Below, piece by piece: positions 34,641 through 40,601 of a DNA stretch of 46,113 nt. Under the pieces are notes generated by a model. It saw nothing but the letters and a program-made list of their open reading frames with translations. It searched no databases and was not told the origin of the DNA. This stretch comes from a virus. The position numbers and the translations under genes were made by a program. Each line of letters starts with the position of its first letter. The stretch's first letter is position 1. The stretch lies in the IMG/VR virus record IMGVR_UViG_3300027881_000022, positions 1-46,113 of that record; one strand, given 5' to 3'.

Positions 34641-34918
34641 CAGAAGAGAAACCAAAACCAAAGAGAAAGAAATACAGACAGAAGATGCAACCCAAGCACC
34701 TCGTGCTACGTGAGGTCTTTGAGGGGGCATTCAACGAGATCGCACAGCTCAGGGATGAGATGCAGGAGAACGTTGACAACATGCAGGAACACTTCATGGA
34801 GACACAGAGGTACATGGACACCGAAGAGGCTCTGGGCACCCTTGATGAGAAAGTGGAGCAGTACTTCGACGGCTGGGAGGAAGCCCTTAAGGCAGCCCCA
34901 AGGCGTTCATTGATGTGA
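34637..34918 (+). CDS. Coiled-coil protein with basic N-terminus
   Basis: 93 residues. The first 20 are strongly basic (KPKPKRKKYRQK) and the rest is a long acidic amphipathic helix (NEIAQLRDEMQENVDNM). The charge split suggests a DNA- or RNA-binding tail with an oligomerising helix. Function is unknown. It overlaps the next gene at its stop. Confidence 0.65.
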   Translation: MTEEKPKPKRKKYRQKMQPKHLVLREVFEGAFNEIAQLRDEMQENVDNMQEHFMETQRYMDTEEALGTLDEKVEQYFDGWEEALKAAPRRSLM

Positions 34919-35154
34919 CACACATCGTGCACCAGTACACTTGGTTGAAGCGAAGAGGACTGGCACGATGGAGACGCATGGCAAACTGTGTGTTCGCACT
35001 GGACTATTGCAAGAACAGGCTGGAAGAATACATGGACTCCACCCCAGCAGACATGCTCACCAAACCACAGATCGACGCACTTGCACGACTGCAGGAGATA
35101 TGCGACGAGACAGACGGACTTGAGGACATAGAATGGCCGAGGATGTACGGATGA
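34915..35154 (+). CDS. Small hypothetical helical protein
   Basis: 79 residues with a GTG start that overlaps the upstream TGA. Mostly helical (RWRRMANCVFALDYCKNRL, DALARLQEICDETDGLEDI). Two cysteines only, not a zinc finger. Function is unknown. It overlaps the next gene as ATGA. Confidence 0.6.
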   Translation: MTHIVHQYTWLKRRGLARWRRMANCVFALDYCKNRLEEYMDSTPADMLTKPQIDALARLQEICDETDGLEDIEWPRMYG

Positions 35155-35339
35155 TGAATGAAGAAACAATGGGGCACATAGACGCAGGCGACAGGGTGTT
35201 CTGGGAGTGTGGATGCATCACCATAAAGGGCGATCCACTGGAACACAGAGCATGCAAGGACACCAACTGTCCAGTAGTGACATCACTACACAAGACAGCA
35301 AAAAAGAGAGGCACCCCAGTGGTGCACAGGAAGGGATAG
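35151..35339 (+). CDS. Small zinc-finger-like protein
   Basis: 62 residues from ATG at 35151 (ATGA overlap with the previous stop). Ligand candidates are C20, C22, H32, C35 and C40 (ECGCITIKGDPLEH, ACKDTNC). This resembles a short treble-clef-like or zinc-ribbon peptide. An upstream in-frame ATG at 35133 exists but lies within the previous gene. Function is unknown. Confidence 0.6.
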   Translation: MMNEETMGHIDAGDRVFWECGCITIKGDPLEHRACKDTNCPVVTSLHKTAKKRGTPVVHRKG

Positions 35340-35340
35340 T

Positions 35341-35610
35341 ATGACAGAGAGAGTGAAGAACACGAGAACAAAGTACAGGCTATGGAAGTCTGAACGACAG
35401 TACAGAAAGATAGTGAAGAGGGTGCAGGCAAAGAACTCTTGCCCCAAGTGCAACAAGACGGAGCCGCACGTGGACAGGATATACAGAAGCACGGATCCCA
35501 AGCTGCCAGAAGAGGACAGAGGGATATGGATAGCAGCCATGATCTGCACCAGATACGGATGCAACACCACGTGGTCGGCACCACAGACGCTATCCATGTT
35601 GCTGGACTGA
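35341..35610 (+). CDS. Zinc-ribbon protein
   Basis: 89 residues. CPKC at 34-37 and C69/C74 (ICTRYGCNTTW) make a likely zinc ribbon, preceded by a basic helix (KYRLWKSERQYRKIVKRVQ). Nucleic acid binding is plausible. The stop overlaps the next start as TGATG. Confidence 0.65.
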   Translation: MTERVKNTRTKYRLWKSERQYRKIVKRVQAKNSCPKCNKTEPHVDRIYRSTDPKLPEEDRGIWIAAMICTRYGCNTTWSAPQTLSMLLD

Positions 35611-35831
35611 TGGACATGCCGGAGAAGAAGATGGACATATTCACCTTTAGAATCCTTACCACATGCTGGAACTGCGACACGGAGTACAACATGATCGTCA
35701 GAGAGGTCAAGCAGTACCACCATGCATCAGGCAGGTGCCCAGAGTGCAATGCCAACCAGCAGATCGTGTTCAGGATACTGCAGATGGGCAAGGAGACGCC
35801 CCCCATCAAGGGATGGAAGGCAAGGGGATGA
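35610..35831 (+). CDS. Zinc-ribbon protein
   Basis: 73 residues from ATG at 35610, which overlaps the previous stop; longer readings upstream are the previous gene in another frame. C19/C22 (CWNC) and C43/C46 (CPEC) give a classic ribbon with a 20-residue loop. It overlaps the next gene as ATGA. Function is unknown. Confidence 0.7.
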   Translation: MDMPEKKMDIFTFRILTTCWNCDTEYNMIVREVKQYHHASGRCPECNANQQIVFRILQMGKETPPIKGWKARG

Positions 35832-36124
35832 CCATGGGTAGTGGTAGTGCGGGACACCTGAAGTCCTTAGCAGAGGTTGACCGCAACCACATCGCCAGCA
35901 AATGCATGGAAGTGGTGATGGAACAACTGGTGAGGTCACGCGACGGCCAGTACGTCACCAGCATGAAGGCGATCAGCAAGAAGGTGGCACGGTTCTTCGG
36001 CCTGCGAGTGTCAGGCGGCTTCACCACCATCATCAGACAGACCCTTCTCCATACCACCCACCCACACCTCACAGTGGAATGGTTCGACGACAGACACACC
36101 CTGCTAGAAATATCTCGGCGGTAA
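35828..36124 (+). CDS. Small helical protein, possibly winged helix
   Basis: 98 residues from ATG at 35828 (ATGA overlap). The order of helices and a possible two-strand wing (SKKVARFFGLRVSGGFTTII, LTVEWFDDRHTLLEI) suggests a winged-helix DNA-binding fold. It is the last gene of the plus operon. The repeat-rich region at 36.18-36.27 kb lies just beyond its stop, so it could be the protein that binds there; this is inference. Confidence 0.6.
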   Translation: MTMGSGSAGHLKSLAEVDRNHIASKCMEVVMEQLVRSRDGQYVTSMKAISKKVARFFGLRVSGGFTTIIRQTLLHTTHPHLTVEWFDDRHTLLEISRR

Positions 36125-36184
36125 TATCAGCGGGTCTTGGGAGAAAATTTTCTGTAAGGGGTAGCCCTTAGTTTCGACGATTGT

Positions 36185-36270
36185 CTAATCTATTCGCTCG
36201 GTTTCTAATCAAATGCTTATTTCATCGATTAGACATATGCCTAATCAAATGACTATCTAATAGATTAGAT
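36185..36270. repeat. CTAATC repeat region, operator- or origin-like
   Basis: Six CTAATC-type elements lie in 86 bp: CTAATC at 36185, CTAATCAAATG at 36205-36215 and again at 36241-36251, inverted GATTAG at 36227-36232, and a near-palindrome ATCTAAT-AG-ATTAGAT at 36255-36270. The segment is AT-rich in an otherwise gene-dense stretch. Spacing of the two 11-bp direct copies is 36 bp. It could be an origin iteron set or a regulator binding array. Confidence 0.6.
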
Positions 36271-36310
36271 GAGAGTCTATAAGTTTAGCCCCCTATGATA
36301 TACCCGAAAA

Positions 36311-36341
36311 GGTTATATACAAACACCCCCATGATATTACT
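36311..36341 (+). promoter_or_regulatory. TATA promoter for gene 36342
   Basis: GGTTATATAC (centre about 36316) lies 26 bp before the ATG at 36342, giving a leaderless transcript. The region before the ATG (CCATGATATTACT) resembles the ATGATATA block of the other promoters, but there is no ACTCGG operator. Confidence 0.55.
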
Positions 36342-36590
36342 ATGCAAGAACTGACCGACCAACTAGAAAGCGCGGGACTCGACAGCCAAGATTGCCCGAT
36401 GATGGACTGCTTCGGACACCTCAACTTTATTCCCACAAACGCACTGTTCAAGTGCTCAGTCTGTGGTGAGGTGTTCCCCACAACCAAGGCCATGAGGGAG
36501 TGGGCTAAGACCAACCGCGAAGTGAAGGCAGCAGTTGCCTTCATGCTGGCTGAGGACAAGGCCAAGGCTGAAGAGGTGCACTACGAATGA
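36342..36590 (+). CDS. Zinc-ribbon protein
   Basis: 82 residues. Ligands C18, C23, C38, C41 (DCPMMDCFGHLNF, FKCSVCGEVF) form a zinc ribbon; the remainder is a charged helix ending EEVHYE. Probably translated from a leaderless mRNA. Function is unknown; the next gene overlaps as ATGA. Confidence 0.7.
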   Translation: MQELTDQLESAGLDSQDCPMMDCFGHLNFIPTNALFKCSVCGEVFPTTKAMREWAKTNREVKAAVAFMLAEDKAKAEEVHYE

Positions 36591-36820
36591 AGTTCAGCAC
36601 CACATCAGGAACCATCAAGACCCTTGATGAGCTGCGAACAGTCATCGCAGCAGCCCTTGAGACCTACGACCTCAACAAGGACTCAGAGATTGAGACCGAG
36701 AGGGGCACCGAAGACTCGGTGCTCTTCGAGTTCCTCGATGGGCAAGAGTTCGGGTACTGTGGAGACTGCGATGGCAGGAACTACGAGGACCGCGAACCAG
36801 AGCGAGACCCAAACGGGTGA
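36587..36820 (+). CDS. Small acidic protein with CxxC
   Basis: 77 residues, acidic. An N-terminal helix (TLDELRTVIAAALETYDLNK) and CGDC at 58-61 near the C-terminus. A single CxxC may bind metal with a partner chain or act in redox. No family is recognised. A C(UUCG)G hairpin follows the stop. Confidence 0.65.
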   Translation: MKFSTTSGTIKTLDELRTVIAAALETYDLNKDSEIETERGTEDSVLFEFLDGQEFGYCGDCDGRNYEDREPERDPNG

Positions 36821-36828
36821 ACTGGTGA

Positions 36829-36842
36829 GGGGCTTCGGCCCC
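36829..36842 (+). terminator. C(UUCG)G hairpin after gene 36587
   Basis: GGGGC-TTCG-GCCCC is a stem with the very stable cUUCGg loop, nested in a GAGGGG...CCCCTC stem. It lies 9 nt after the stop. No T-run follows, so it may stabilise the 3' end or cause partial termination. Confidence 0.55.
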
Positions 36843-36874
36843 CCTCCCCTCATCGCAGGACTGGAGGTGAACCA

Positions 36875-37090
36875 ATGAAAAAGAATAACATCAGACAACT
36901 GGACCAGCCGATACAGGCACTCTTCTTTGCCTGCCGTGCCTTCGTTGAAAAGGCAGGGCATCTGCAAGAACGAGCAGACCGCCAAGGCTACGAACCCAAC
37001 CCAGACCAAAGCCACTTCTGGGCATGGCTTCAGTCAGCCGTCGAAGGTGTCGAGGATGTCGTGAAAGACCTTCAAGCCACCACCGACTAG
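36875..37090 (+). CDS. Small hypothetical helical protein
   Basis: 71 residues. It has a strong Shine-Dalgarno site (GGAGGTGA, 4 nt upstream of the ATG). Sequence is helical with aromatics (FFACRAFVEKAGHLQERADR, FWAWLQSAVEGVEDVVKDL). No zinc motif. Function is unknown. Confidence 0.65.
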   Translation: MKKNNIRQLDQPIQALFFACRAFVEKAGHLQERADRQGYEPNPDQSHFWAWLQSAVEGVEDVVKDLQATTD

Positions 37091-37103
37091 GGGCACACGC
37101 CCC
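37090..37103 (+). terminator. Stop-overlapping G-rich hairpin
   Basis: GGGGC-ACAC-GCCCC starts at the last base of the stop TAG (37088-37090) and is followed by CACCCCTCTTTCTTC. This G-hairpin-then-pyrimidine layout recurs after other small plus genes (37822, 38936). Confidence 0.55.
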
Positions 37104-37197
37104 ACCCCTCTTTCTTCAGGCTGATCCGCCGCACCCCAGTAGGGCGGATTCAGATCAAAATTTCCGATCAAACCTGTAATAATAAACCCCCCCTTAT

Positions 37198-37216
37198 GTA
37201 TGCCCCCTATGTATCG
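37198..37216 (+). repeat. 19-bp direct repeat, copy 1
   Basis: GTATGCCCCCTATGTATCG occurs here and again at 38093-38111, 895 bp apart. Both lie in intergenic DNA downstream of minus-strand genes. Shorter relatives (TATGTAT) occur at about 39022, 40630, 42620 and 43648. Confidence 0.65.
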
Positions 37217-37239
37217 AGGATCAGTAGCAGTGAGTGGAT

Positions 37240-37272
37240 GCAAAATAAAAGTGTGGGGCGGACTGGCCGCCC
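37240..37272 (-). terminator. Intrinsic terminator for minus gene 37272
   Basis: On the minus strand GGGCGG-CCAGT-CCGCCC (37256-37272) follows the stop of the small minus gene directly and is followed by CACACTTTTATTTTGC (U-rich, to 37240). Confidence 0.6.
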
Positions 37273-37466
37273 TATGGTTTATGATACATGTTGATACCAG
37301 CCGTGATAAGCCTACCACCAACATCAATGACCTGATTGCCACGAGTGGAAAAATCAATCAGGGTCTTGCCGCTGGCGGAGGGCTTGGGCTTGGCAGCGAA
37401 CATGATGACAAGCGTCACACCGACCACCTTGCCTGACTTTACGATTGCTTCGTGTGTCATGCTCAT
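37272..37466 (-). CDS. Small protein on the minus side of a bidirectional promoter
   Basis: 64 residues from ATG at 37466, chosen because the promoter (TATA at 37500-37508) and the GAGTTTGG leader lie just upstream; readings further upstream would use promoter DNA. The start is MSMTHEAIVKSGKVVGVTLV, followed by a basic stretch (AAKPKPSASGKTLIDFSTR). No family is recognised. It diverges from the gene at 37567 across a shared operator. Confidence 0.7.
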   Translation of the reverse strand: MSMTHEAIVKSGKVVGVTLVIMFAAKPKPSASGKTLIDFSTRGNQVIDVGGRLITAGINMYHKP

Positions 37467-37499
37467 GTTAACCAAACTCAATATACCATACTCCCGAAG

Positions 37500-37546
37500 A
37501 CATATAAACCTATCACTCGGAGAAACCGAGTGAGACATTGATATGC
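37500..37546. promoter_or_regulatory. Bidirectional promoter, operator copy 1
   Basis: The operator ACTCGG-AGAAA-CCGAGT (37515-37531) is flanked on each side by exactly 6 bp and a TATA box. The minus TATA is TTTATATGT (37508-37500) and the plus TATA is TTGATATGC (37538-37546). It drives minus gene 37466 (leadered, GAGTTTGG) and plus gene 37567 (leaderless, 26 bp). Confidence 0.8.
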
Positions 37547-37566
37547 TTTCAAGTCATAGTACATAC

Positions 37567-37821
37567 ATGACCGACCAGAAAACTATCGGAGTTGATGAGG
37601 TGCAAGCCGCCATCGACCTAGAGGTTTCTGTTCTCAAGCAGGCAATCGAACTGGTTGTTGATAGCTTGGCTGGCATGTCTGAGCACATGAACGCCCAGTT
37701 CAACAGACAATCAGACGCCATCAGGGAAATGCAAGAGAAGCACAACGCTCTTGGCAAGATGGTGATTGGCTTGGTGGAGGCAACCGAGGCAGCCTTCAAG
37801 TCACTTGACTGCTTGGAATAG
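37567..37821 (+). CDS. Small helical protein
   Basis: 84 residues from ATG at 37567, 26 bp from the TATA centre. It is mostly one amphipathic helix (AAIDLEVSVLKQAIELVVDS, REMQEKHNALGKMVIGLV), so oligomerisation is likely. Longer upstream readings pass through the promoter. It could be a regulator or structural protein; function unknown. Confidence 0.65.
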   Translation: MTDQKTIGVDEVQAAIDLEVSVLKQAIELVVDSLAGMSEHMNAQFNRQSDAIREMQEKHNALGKMVIGLVEATEAAFKSLDCLE

Positions 37822-37845
37822 GGGGGCAACCCCCACACCCTTTTT
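37822..37845 (+). terminator. Intrinsic terminator after gene 37567
   Basis: GGGGG-CAA-CCCCC (37822-37834) followed by CACACCC and TTTTT (37841-37845). The G-stem starts right after the TAG stop. Just after it lies the RBS of the next small gene, so some read-through or a processed mRNA is likely. Confidence 0.65.
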
Positions 37846-37860
37846 ATTGGAGGTGAAAAA

Positions 37861-38004
37861 ATGACCGAGATCGAAATTGACCTATGCCCAGACTGCCGAC
37901 TCTTCAGCAATGGCTTTTGCCAGCAAGAGGACATCAGCGAGGATCAGAAGTACGACTCTGATATCATGGTGGATGAGTGTGTGCACCATGAACCCAAGGC
38001 CTGA
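37861..38004 (+). CDS. Small zinc-finger peptide
   Basis: 47 residues with cysteines C9, C12, C20 and C40 (LCPDCRLFSNGFC...DECVHH) and several histidines, so probably a compact zinc finger. It has a strong site GGAGGTGA before the ATG. Similar short cysteine peptides lie at 39687, 40069 and 45913. Function is unknown. Confidence 0.7.
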   Translation: MTEIEIDLCPDCRLFSNGFCQQEDISEDQKYDSDIMVDECVHHEPKA

Positions 38005-38020
38005 TCCTATGACAGGCCAC

Positions 38021-38053
38021 TTTTTTTTTCTCCTTGATCTGAAAGTCAGATCA
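38021..38053 (+). terminator. T9 tract and GATC hairpin
   Basis: A T9 tract (38021-38029), typical of archaeal T-rich termination, follows the small zinc gene. It is followed by a hairpin TGATCTG-AAAGT-CAGATCA (38035-38053). The hairpin is one of a family in the intergenic regions here. Confidence 0.6.
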
Positions 38054-38092
38054 GGCGCGGTCATGATCAGGCGATCACGGGGGGCGATCTAA

Positions 38093-38111
38093 GTATGCCC
38101 CCTATGTATCG
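38093..38111 (+). repeat. 19-bp direct repeat, copy 2
   Basis: Second copy of GTATGCCCCCTATGTATCG (first at 37198-37216). Its right part forms a small hairpin CCTATG-TATCG-CATAGG (38101-38117) in the 3' flank of the minus gene at 38123. Confidence 0.65.
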
Positions 38112-38115
38112 CATA

Positions 38116-38135
38116 GGTAGGTCTAGGTACCTACC
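38116..38135 (-). terminator. Hairpin at the 3' end of minus gene 38123
   Basis: GGTAGGT-CTAGGT-ACCTACC folds over the stop codon of the minus gene. No U-tract follows on the minus strand, so 3'-end protection is more likely than strict termination. Confidence 0.5.
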
Positions 38136-38302
38136 TCCTTGTAGATGTACCACAGTCCATATTTGCCATCCTCGACACCAGCAGTGACACGCACTATCCG
38201 ATGGTCAGGCTTGTGGGGTGCAAATGTCCATCCATCAAACTCGAACAAGACGAACACTTCAGTCTCGCCCTCATCTTCCATGGCTCTCATAAAAGTCTTC
38301 AT
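38123..38302 (-). CDS. Small protein on minus side of operator copy 2
   Basis: 59 residues, acidic then aromatic-rich: MEDEGETEVFVLFEFDGW, then TFAPHKPDHRIV and YGLWYIYKEVGT. Start at 38302, about 25 bp from a TTTAATTAG TATA box. The TTCGGGAGTATG block is present between box and start. No family is recognised. It diverges from the zinc protein gene at 38390 across operator copy 2. Confidence 0.7.
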   Translation of the reverse strand: MKTFMRAMEDEGETEVFVLFEFDGWTFAPHKPDHRIVRVTAGVEDGKYGLWYIYKEVGT

Positions 38303-38322
38303 ACCTAAACATACTCCCGAAC

Positions 38323-38369
38323 CTAATTAAATGGTTCACTCGGAAAAGACGAGTGATAGGTTTATATGC
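38323..38369. promoter_or_regulatory. Bidirectional promoter, operator copy 2
   Basis: Operator ACTCGG-AAAAG-ACGAGT (38338-38354, one mismatch). Both TATA boxes sit 6 bp away: minus TTTAATTAG (38331-38323) and plus TTTATATGC (38361-38369). Plus gene 38390 is 26 bp from the TATA centre (leaderless); minus gene 38302 has about the same distance. Confidence 0.8.
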
Positions 38370-38389
38370 ATTGGGGAGAATGATATACT

Positions 38390-38740
38390 ATGAGCGACAT
38401 GACCAAGATTCAAGTTCACGAGTTCCCGAAGTGTGACTTCTGCGGAGAGCCAGCACCCTTCGATGACAAGACCACCAAAGGACCATGGGCAAACATGTGT
38501 GCAGCACACCAGAGAGTCTATGGGTTCAACATTGGTTCAGAGAGAGAACTGATTGTCAAGAAGGCACCAGTCAAGGACTTCAAGGAGATACCAGTGGTTC
38601 AGTTGCCACTCACCATGAAGTCAGTGATAACAGCCAAGTGTCCATGGTGCAAGCAGAAGAGAAGAGTGGAGCCAGACGCGAACTACTTAGTGACCTGCGA
38701 GAGCTGCGAGAAGCCTTACAGGTTCAGGAGTGCAATCTGA
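38390..38740 (+). CDS. Protein with two zinc ribbons
   Basis: 116 residues. First ribbon: C15, C18, C37, H40 (CDFCGEPAPFDDK, MCAAH). Second: C84, C87, C103, C106 (CPWCKQKRRVEPDANYLVT, CESCEKPYRF). A strand-rich middle links them. Such two-ribbon proteins often bind nucleic acid or regulate transcription; this is inference. The transcript is predicted leaderless. Confidence 0.75.
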   Translation: MSDMTKIQVHEFPKCDFCGEPAPFDDKTTKGPWANMCAAHQRVYGFNIGSERELIVKKAPVKDFKEIPVVQLPLTMKSVITAKCPWCKQKRRVEPDANYLVTCESCEKPYRFRSAI

Positions 38741-38935
38741 ATGAACAGAGTCAAGAGATGGATACTCAAGAGGCTAGGGCTAATCCCCCTAGCAGAGATT
38801 GAAGAAGAGTTCGGTGTCACCCTCGACGGGTGGCATGAACCAGATGAGCCTGACTTCGACGAGGCGCAAGAGTGGGAGGACTTCGACCCGAGTTCGACCA
38901 TGGAGGCAATGTACGGCGGCGATGACGACTACTAG
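38741..38935 (+). CDS. Small protein, basic start and very acidic end
   Basis: 64 residues: basic N-terminal helix (MNRVKRWILKRLGLIPLAEI), then a strongly acidic tail (DEPDFDEAQEWEDFDPS). It follows the zinc protein stop without a gap, so translation is coupled. An acidic tail suggests a DNA mimic or partner-binding protein. Function is unknown. Confidence 0.6.
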   Translation: MNRVKRWILKRLGLIPLAEIEEEFGVTLDGWHEPDEPDFDEAQEWEDFDPSSTMEAMYGGDDDY

Positions 38936-38963
38936 GGGGGCTGATCCCCCAGCACCACTTTTT
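38936..38963 (+). terminator. Intrinsic terminator after gene 38741
   Basis: GGGGG-CTGAT-CCCCC (38936-38950), starting directly after the TAG stop, then AGCACCAC and TTTTT (38959-38963). Confidence 0.65.
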
Positions 38964-39075
38964 GATCTGAATTTAGATCAAGATCTTGATCGCCCATGAT
39001 CTCCCCACACATGGGGGGGATCCTATGTATGGTGTTATGTATGATCTAAGTAATGATCGTCGCAGGCGATCCGCC
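38962..39075. repeat. GATC-rich intergenic block
   Basis: About nine GATC sites in 114 bp, where less than one is expected. It includes the hairpin TTGATCT-GAATTT-AGATCAA (38962-38981) and a 16-bp perfect palindrome GATCAAGATCTTGATC (38976-38991). No coding frame is convincing. A divergent TATA box at 39083-39091 would transcribe it on the minus strand. Confidence 0.6.
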
Positions 39076-39082
39076 AGACCGT

Positions 39083-39129
39083 GTATATAAATGTGCAGCT
39101 CGGCAACACCGAGTGAAGGGTTTATATGC
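39083..39129. promoter_or_regulatory. Promoter, operator copy 3, with divergent TATA
   Basis: Operator GCTCGG-CAACA-CCGAGT (39098-39114). Plus TATA TTTATATGC (39121-39129) and minus TATA TTTATATAC (39091-39083), each exactly 6 bp away. The plus side has the TTCGGGAGTATGATATATT block and the GGAAGTTTGG leader before ATG 39165. No protein gene lies on the minus side. Confidence 0.8.
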
Positions 39130-39164
39130 TTTCGGGAGTATGATATATTAGGAAGTTTGGAATC

Positions 39165-39653
39165 ATGGCAGCAACAACACACGAATCATTTCATATGGGC
39201 GATGGAGACGAATACTTTTACGACAACCTGCATGAACAGGGCTATCTCTTGCTATGGAGACCAGCACCTTATCACTGGGTTGCAACACACATGAAGAAGC
39301 ACACCATCATAAGCTATACAGAGGGTGATGTGTCAGAGACTGCATACCACACATTAGAGGACTACATGAAAGGACTGCAAGAGACCAAGGACTGGTGGGT
39401 GAAGCATGAGGGCAAGAGTGCAAACCCAGTGCTGGCAGGATGTGCTGAGCCTTACGGGTTCCTGACTGGTGACCCAATCAACCTTAACCCTCCAAGGTGC
39501 AAGGTGTGCAACAGGCGCATGTACCCAGACAGCAACGGCGGCAAGTACAGCTGCCTGAGCAGGTGCAACCTCGAAGACTTGGGGGATCGCCTGAAGGCTG
39601 AGGGGGCAAGCGCAAAGGAGTATAATAAGCGCATACTCGGAGTTGACGAGTGA
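39165..39653 (+). CDS. Hypothetical protein with C-terminal zinc ribbon
   Basis: 162 residues. The N-terminal 90 are mixed alpha/beta with many aromatics (EYFYDNLHEQGYLLLWRPAP); the C-terminal ribbon uses C112, C115, C130, C134 (CKVCNRRMY, CLSRC). The last codons overlap operator copy 4 of the next gene. Leadered start with the GGAAGTTTGG element. Function is unknown. Confidence 0.7.
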   Translation: MAATTHESFHMGDGDEYFYDNLHEQGYLLLWRPAPYHWVATHMKKHTIISYTEGDVSETAYHTLEDYMKGLQETKDWWVKHEGKSANPVLAGCAEPYGFLTGDPINLNPPRCKVCNRRMYPDSNGGKYSCLSRCNLEDLGDRLKAEGASAKEYNKRILGVDE

Positions 39654-39666
39654 TAACATTATATGC
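39635..39666 (+). promoter_or_regulatory. Promoter, operator copy 4 (inside the 3' end of a gene)
   Basis: Operator ACTCGG-AGTTG-ACGAGT (39635-39651) overlaps the last codons of the upstream gene. Plus TATA-type ATTATATGC (39658-39666) lies 6 bp away; the next ATG (39687) is about 25 bp from its centre, so leaderless. A weak TTATTATAC (39628-39620) sits at the same distance on the minus side within coding DNA. Confidence 0.75.
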
Positions 39667-39686
39667 ATTCAGGAGTATGATATATT

Positions 39687-39815
39687 ATGACCGACGTTAA
39701 AACAACCTACCGATGCAGTGGTTGCCGATACCAGCAATGGATGGGCGAGACTGAGAACTGCTTGGACTGTGAGGACACCAGCATCTACGACAAAGGAGGA
39801 TGGGAACAAAAATGA
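39687..39815 (+). CDS. Small zinc-finger peptide
   Basis: 42 residues with C10, C13, C25 and C28 (RCSGCRYQQW, NCLDCEDTSI), a compact zinc ribbon. Start is leaderless, 25 bp from the TATA centre. It overlaps the next gene as ATGA. Function is unknown. Confidence 0.75.
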   Translation: MTDVKTTYRCSGCRYQQWMGETENCLDCEDTSIYDKGGWEQK

Positions 39816-40084
39816 AGCGAGTGTTCAGACACTCACGACCAGCCGAACAGGTTGGAATCGCTTGGACTTATGGCTCACTGAAAGACACAGCCATGATGTT
39901 CGATAAGGCAGAGGAACTTGACCGCCTACTGCAAGAGATTGTTGACAAAGTGAATGATGGCATCCTCAAGGATGAAGACGTGACCATCACCCTGAAGGCA
40001 GACGGTGTGATGGGTGGAACGATGACTGTGGAATGGGAAGAGATGACACAGATACAGAGGTTATGGCAATGGGTCAAGAAATAG
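39812..40084 (+). CDS. Small hypothetical protein
   Basis: 90 residues from the ATG at 39812 (ATGA overlap). N-terminal basic segment (MKRVFRHSRPAEQ), a helix (KAEELDRLLQEIVDKVND) and a strand-rich end (VTITLKADGVMGGTMTVEWE). An upstream in-frame ATG at 39800 is inside the previous gene. No family is recognised. Confidence 0.65.
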   Translation: MKRVFRHSRPAEQVGIAWTYGSLKDTAMMFDKAEELDRLLQEIVDKVNDGILKDEDVTITLKADGVMGGTMTVEWEEMTQIQRLWQWVKK

Positions 40085-40200
40085 CATGGGCAGCCCTGCA
40101 CTGGGAGCAGGGGTGCTATGGCTGTAAGTATGCCGACAAAGATCAACTTGGCAAAGGACCGGCCTGCACTCGATCCCCGCCCAAGTGCCCTGATAAGTAG
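40069..40200 (+). CDS. Small zinc-finger peptide
   Basis: 43 residues with C16, C19, C33 and C40 (GCYGCKYADKDQLGKG, ACTRSPPKC). Overlaps the end of the previous gene by 16 nt; GAGG is about 8 nt before the ATG. A start two codons earlier (40063) is possible. Function is unknown. Confidence 0.65.
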   Translation: MGQEIAWAALHWEQGCYGCKYADKDQLGKGPACTRSPPKCPDK

Positions 40201-40203
40201 GTA

Positions 40204-40235
40204 GCTCGGTAGAGCCGAGTAGAAAGTTTATATGC
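40204..40235 (+). promoter_or_regulatory. Promoter, operator copy 5
   Basis: Operator GCTCGG-TAGAG-CCGAGT (40204-40220), 6 bp, then TTTATATGC (40227-40235). The TTCGGGTGTATGATATAGT block and a GAGGAAGACAAC leader precede ATG 40268. The minus side has only a weak TATA-like match. Confidence 0.75.
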
Positions 40236-40267
40236 CTTCGGGTGTATGATATAGTGAGGAAGACAAC

Positions 40268-40501
40268 ATGACAAAGATGTATATCGAAATCCAACTCACC
40301 AACGCCCATGCGGACAAGTTGGTGAAAGACAACCTCAGTGATGAGTTCAGTAAGAAGTTCATCAGAGGGGAGAAGTACACGGACATCAGATTCGGACCAT
40401 TGGAACTTGAACCACATGAGTCTGATAAGGTGAGAGACGCATTGGACTTCATCATTGGTCTCAAGCCAAGAGGATACATGCTTACAAGCAAGCCCTACTG
40501 A
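40268..40501 (+). CDS. Small hypothetical protein
   Basis: 77 residues, mixed strand and helix (MYIEIQLTNAHADKLVKDNL, FGPLELEPHESDKVRDALDF). No metal motif. Leadered start. Its stop codon lies in the loop of a terminator hairpin that ends at the tRNA. Function is unknown. Confidence 0.65.
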   Translation: MTKMYIEIQLTNAHADKLVKDNLSDEFSKKFIRGEKYTDIRFGPLELEPHESDKVRDALDFIIGLKPRGYMLTSKPY

Positions 40502-40525
40502 GAGAGTAGGGTGCTCAATTTTTTT
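40493..40525 (+). terminator. Intrinsic terminator ending at the tRNA 5' base
   Basis: Stem CCCTAC (40493-40498) / GTAGGG (40506-40511), then GTGCTCAA-type spacer and T7 (40519-40525). The next base, 40526, is tRNA position 1. The stop codon of gene 40268 is in the hairpin. Confidence 0.7.
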
Positions 40526-40601
40526 CGGGGTGAGGTCAGATGGCACTGACGGTGGACTGTAAATCCACTCGAAGCAGGTTCGATTCCTGCCACTCCGACC
40601 A
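40526..40601 (+). tRNA. tRNA-Tyr (GTA), CCA encoded
   Basis: All four arms fold: acceptor CGGGGTG / CACTCCG (one G-U), D stem GTCA/TGAC, anticodon stem GTGGA/TCCAC with loop CTGTAAA (anticodon GTA), and T arm GCAGG-TTCGATT-CCTGC. Discriminator A, then CCA is encoded (40599-40601). C1:G72 is the archaeal and eukaryal tyrosine identity pair, against G1:C72 in bacteria. No intron. It would let the virus supply its own Tyr tRNA. Confidence 0.95.

Noticed and set aside
40526-40601. Attachment site for integration
   Set aside because: The tRNA is complete, but no integrase gene or duplicated tRNA end is visible.
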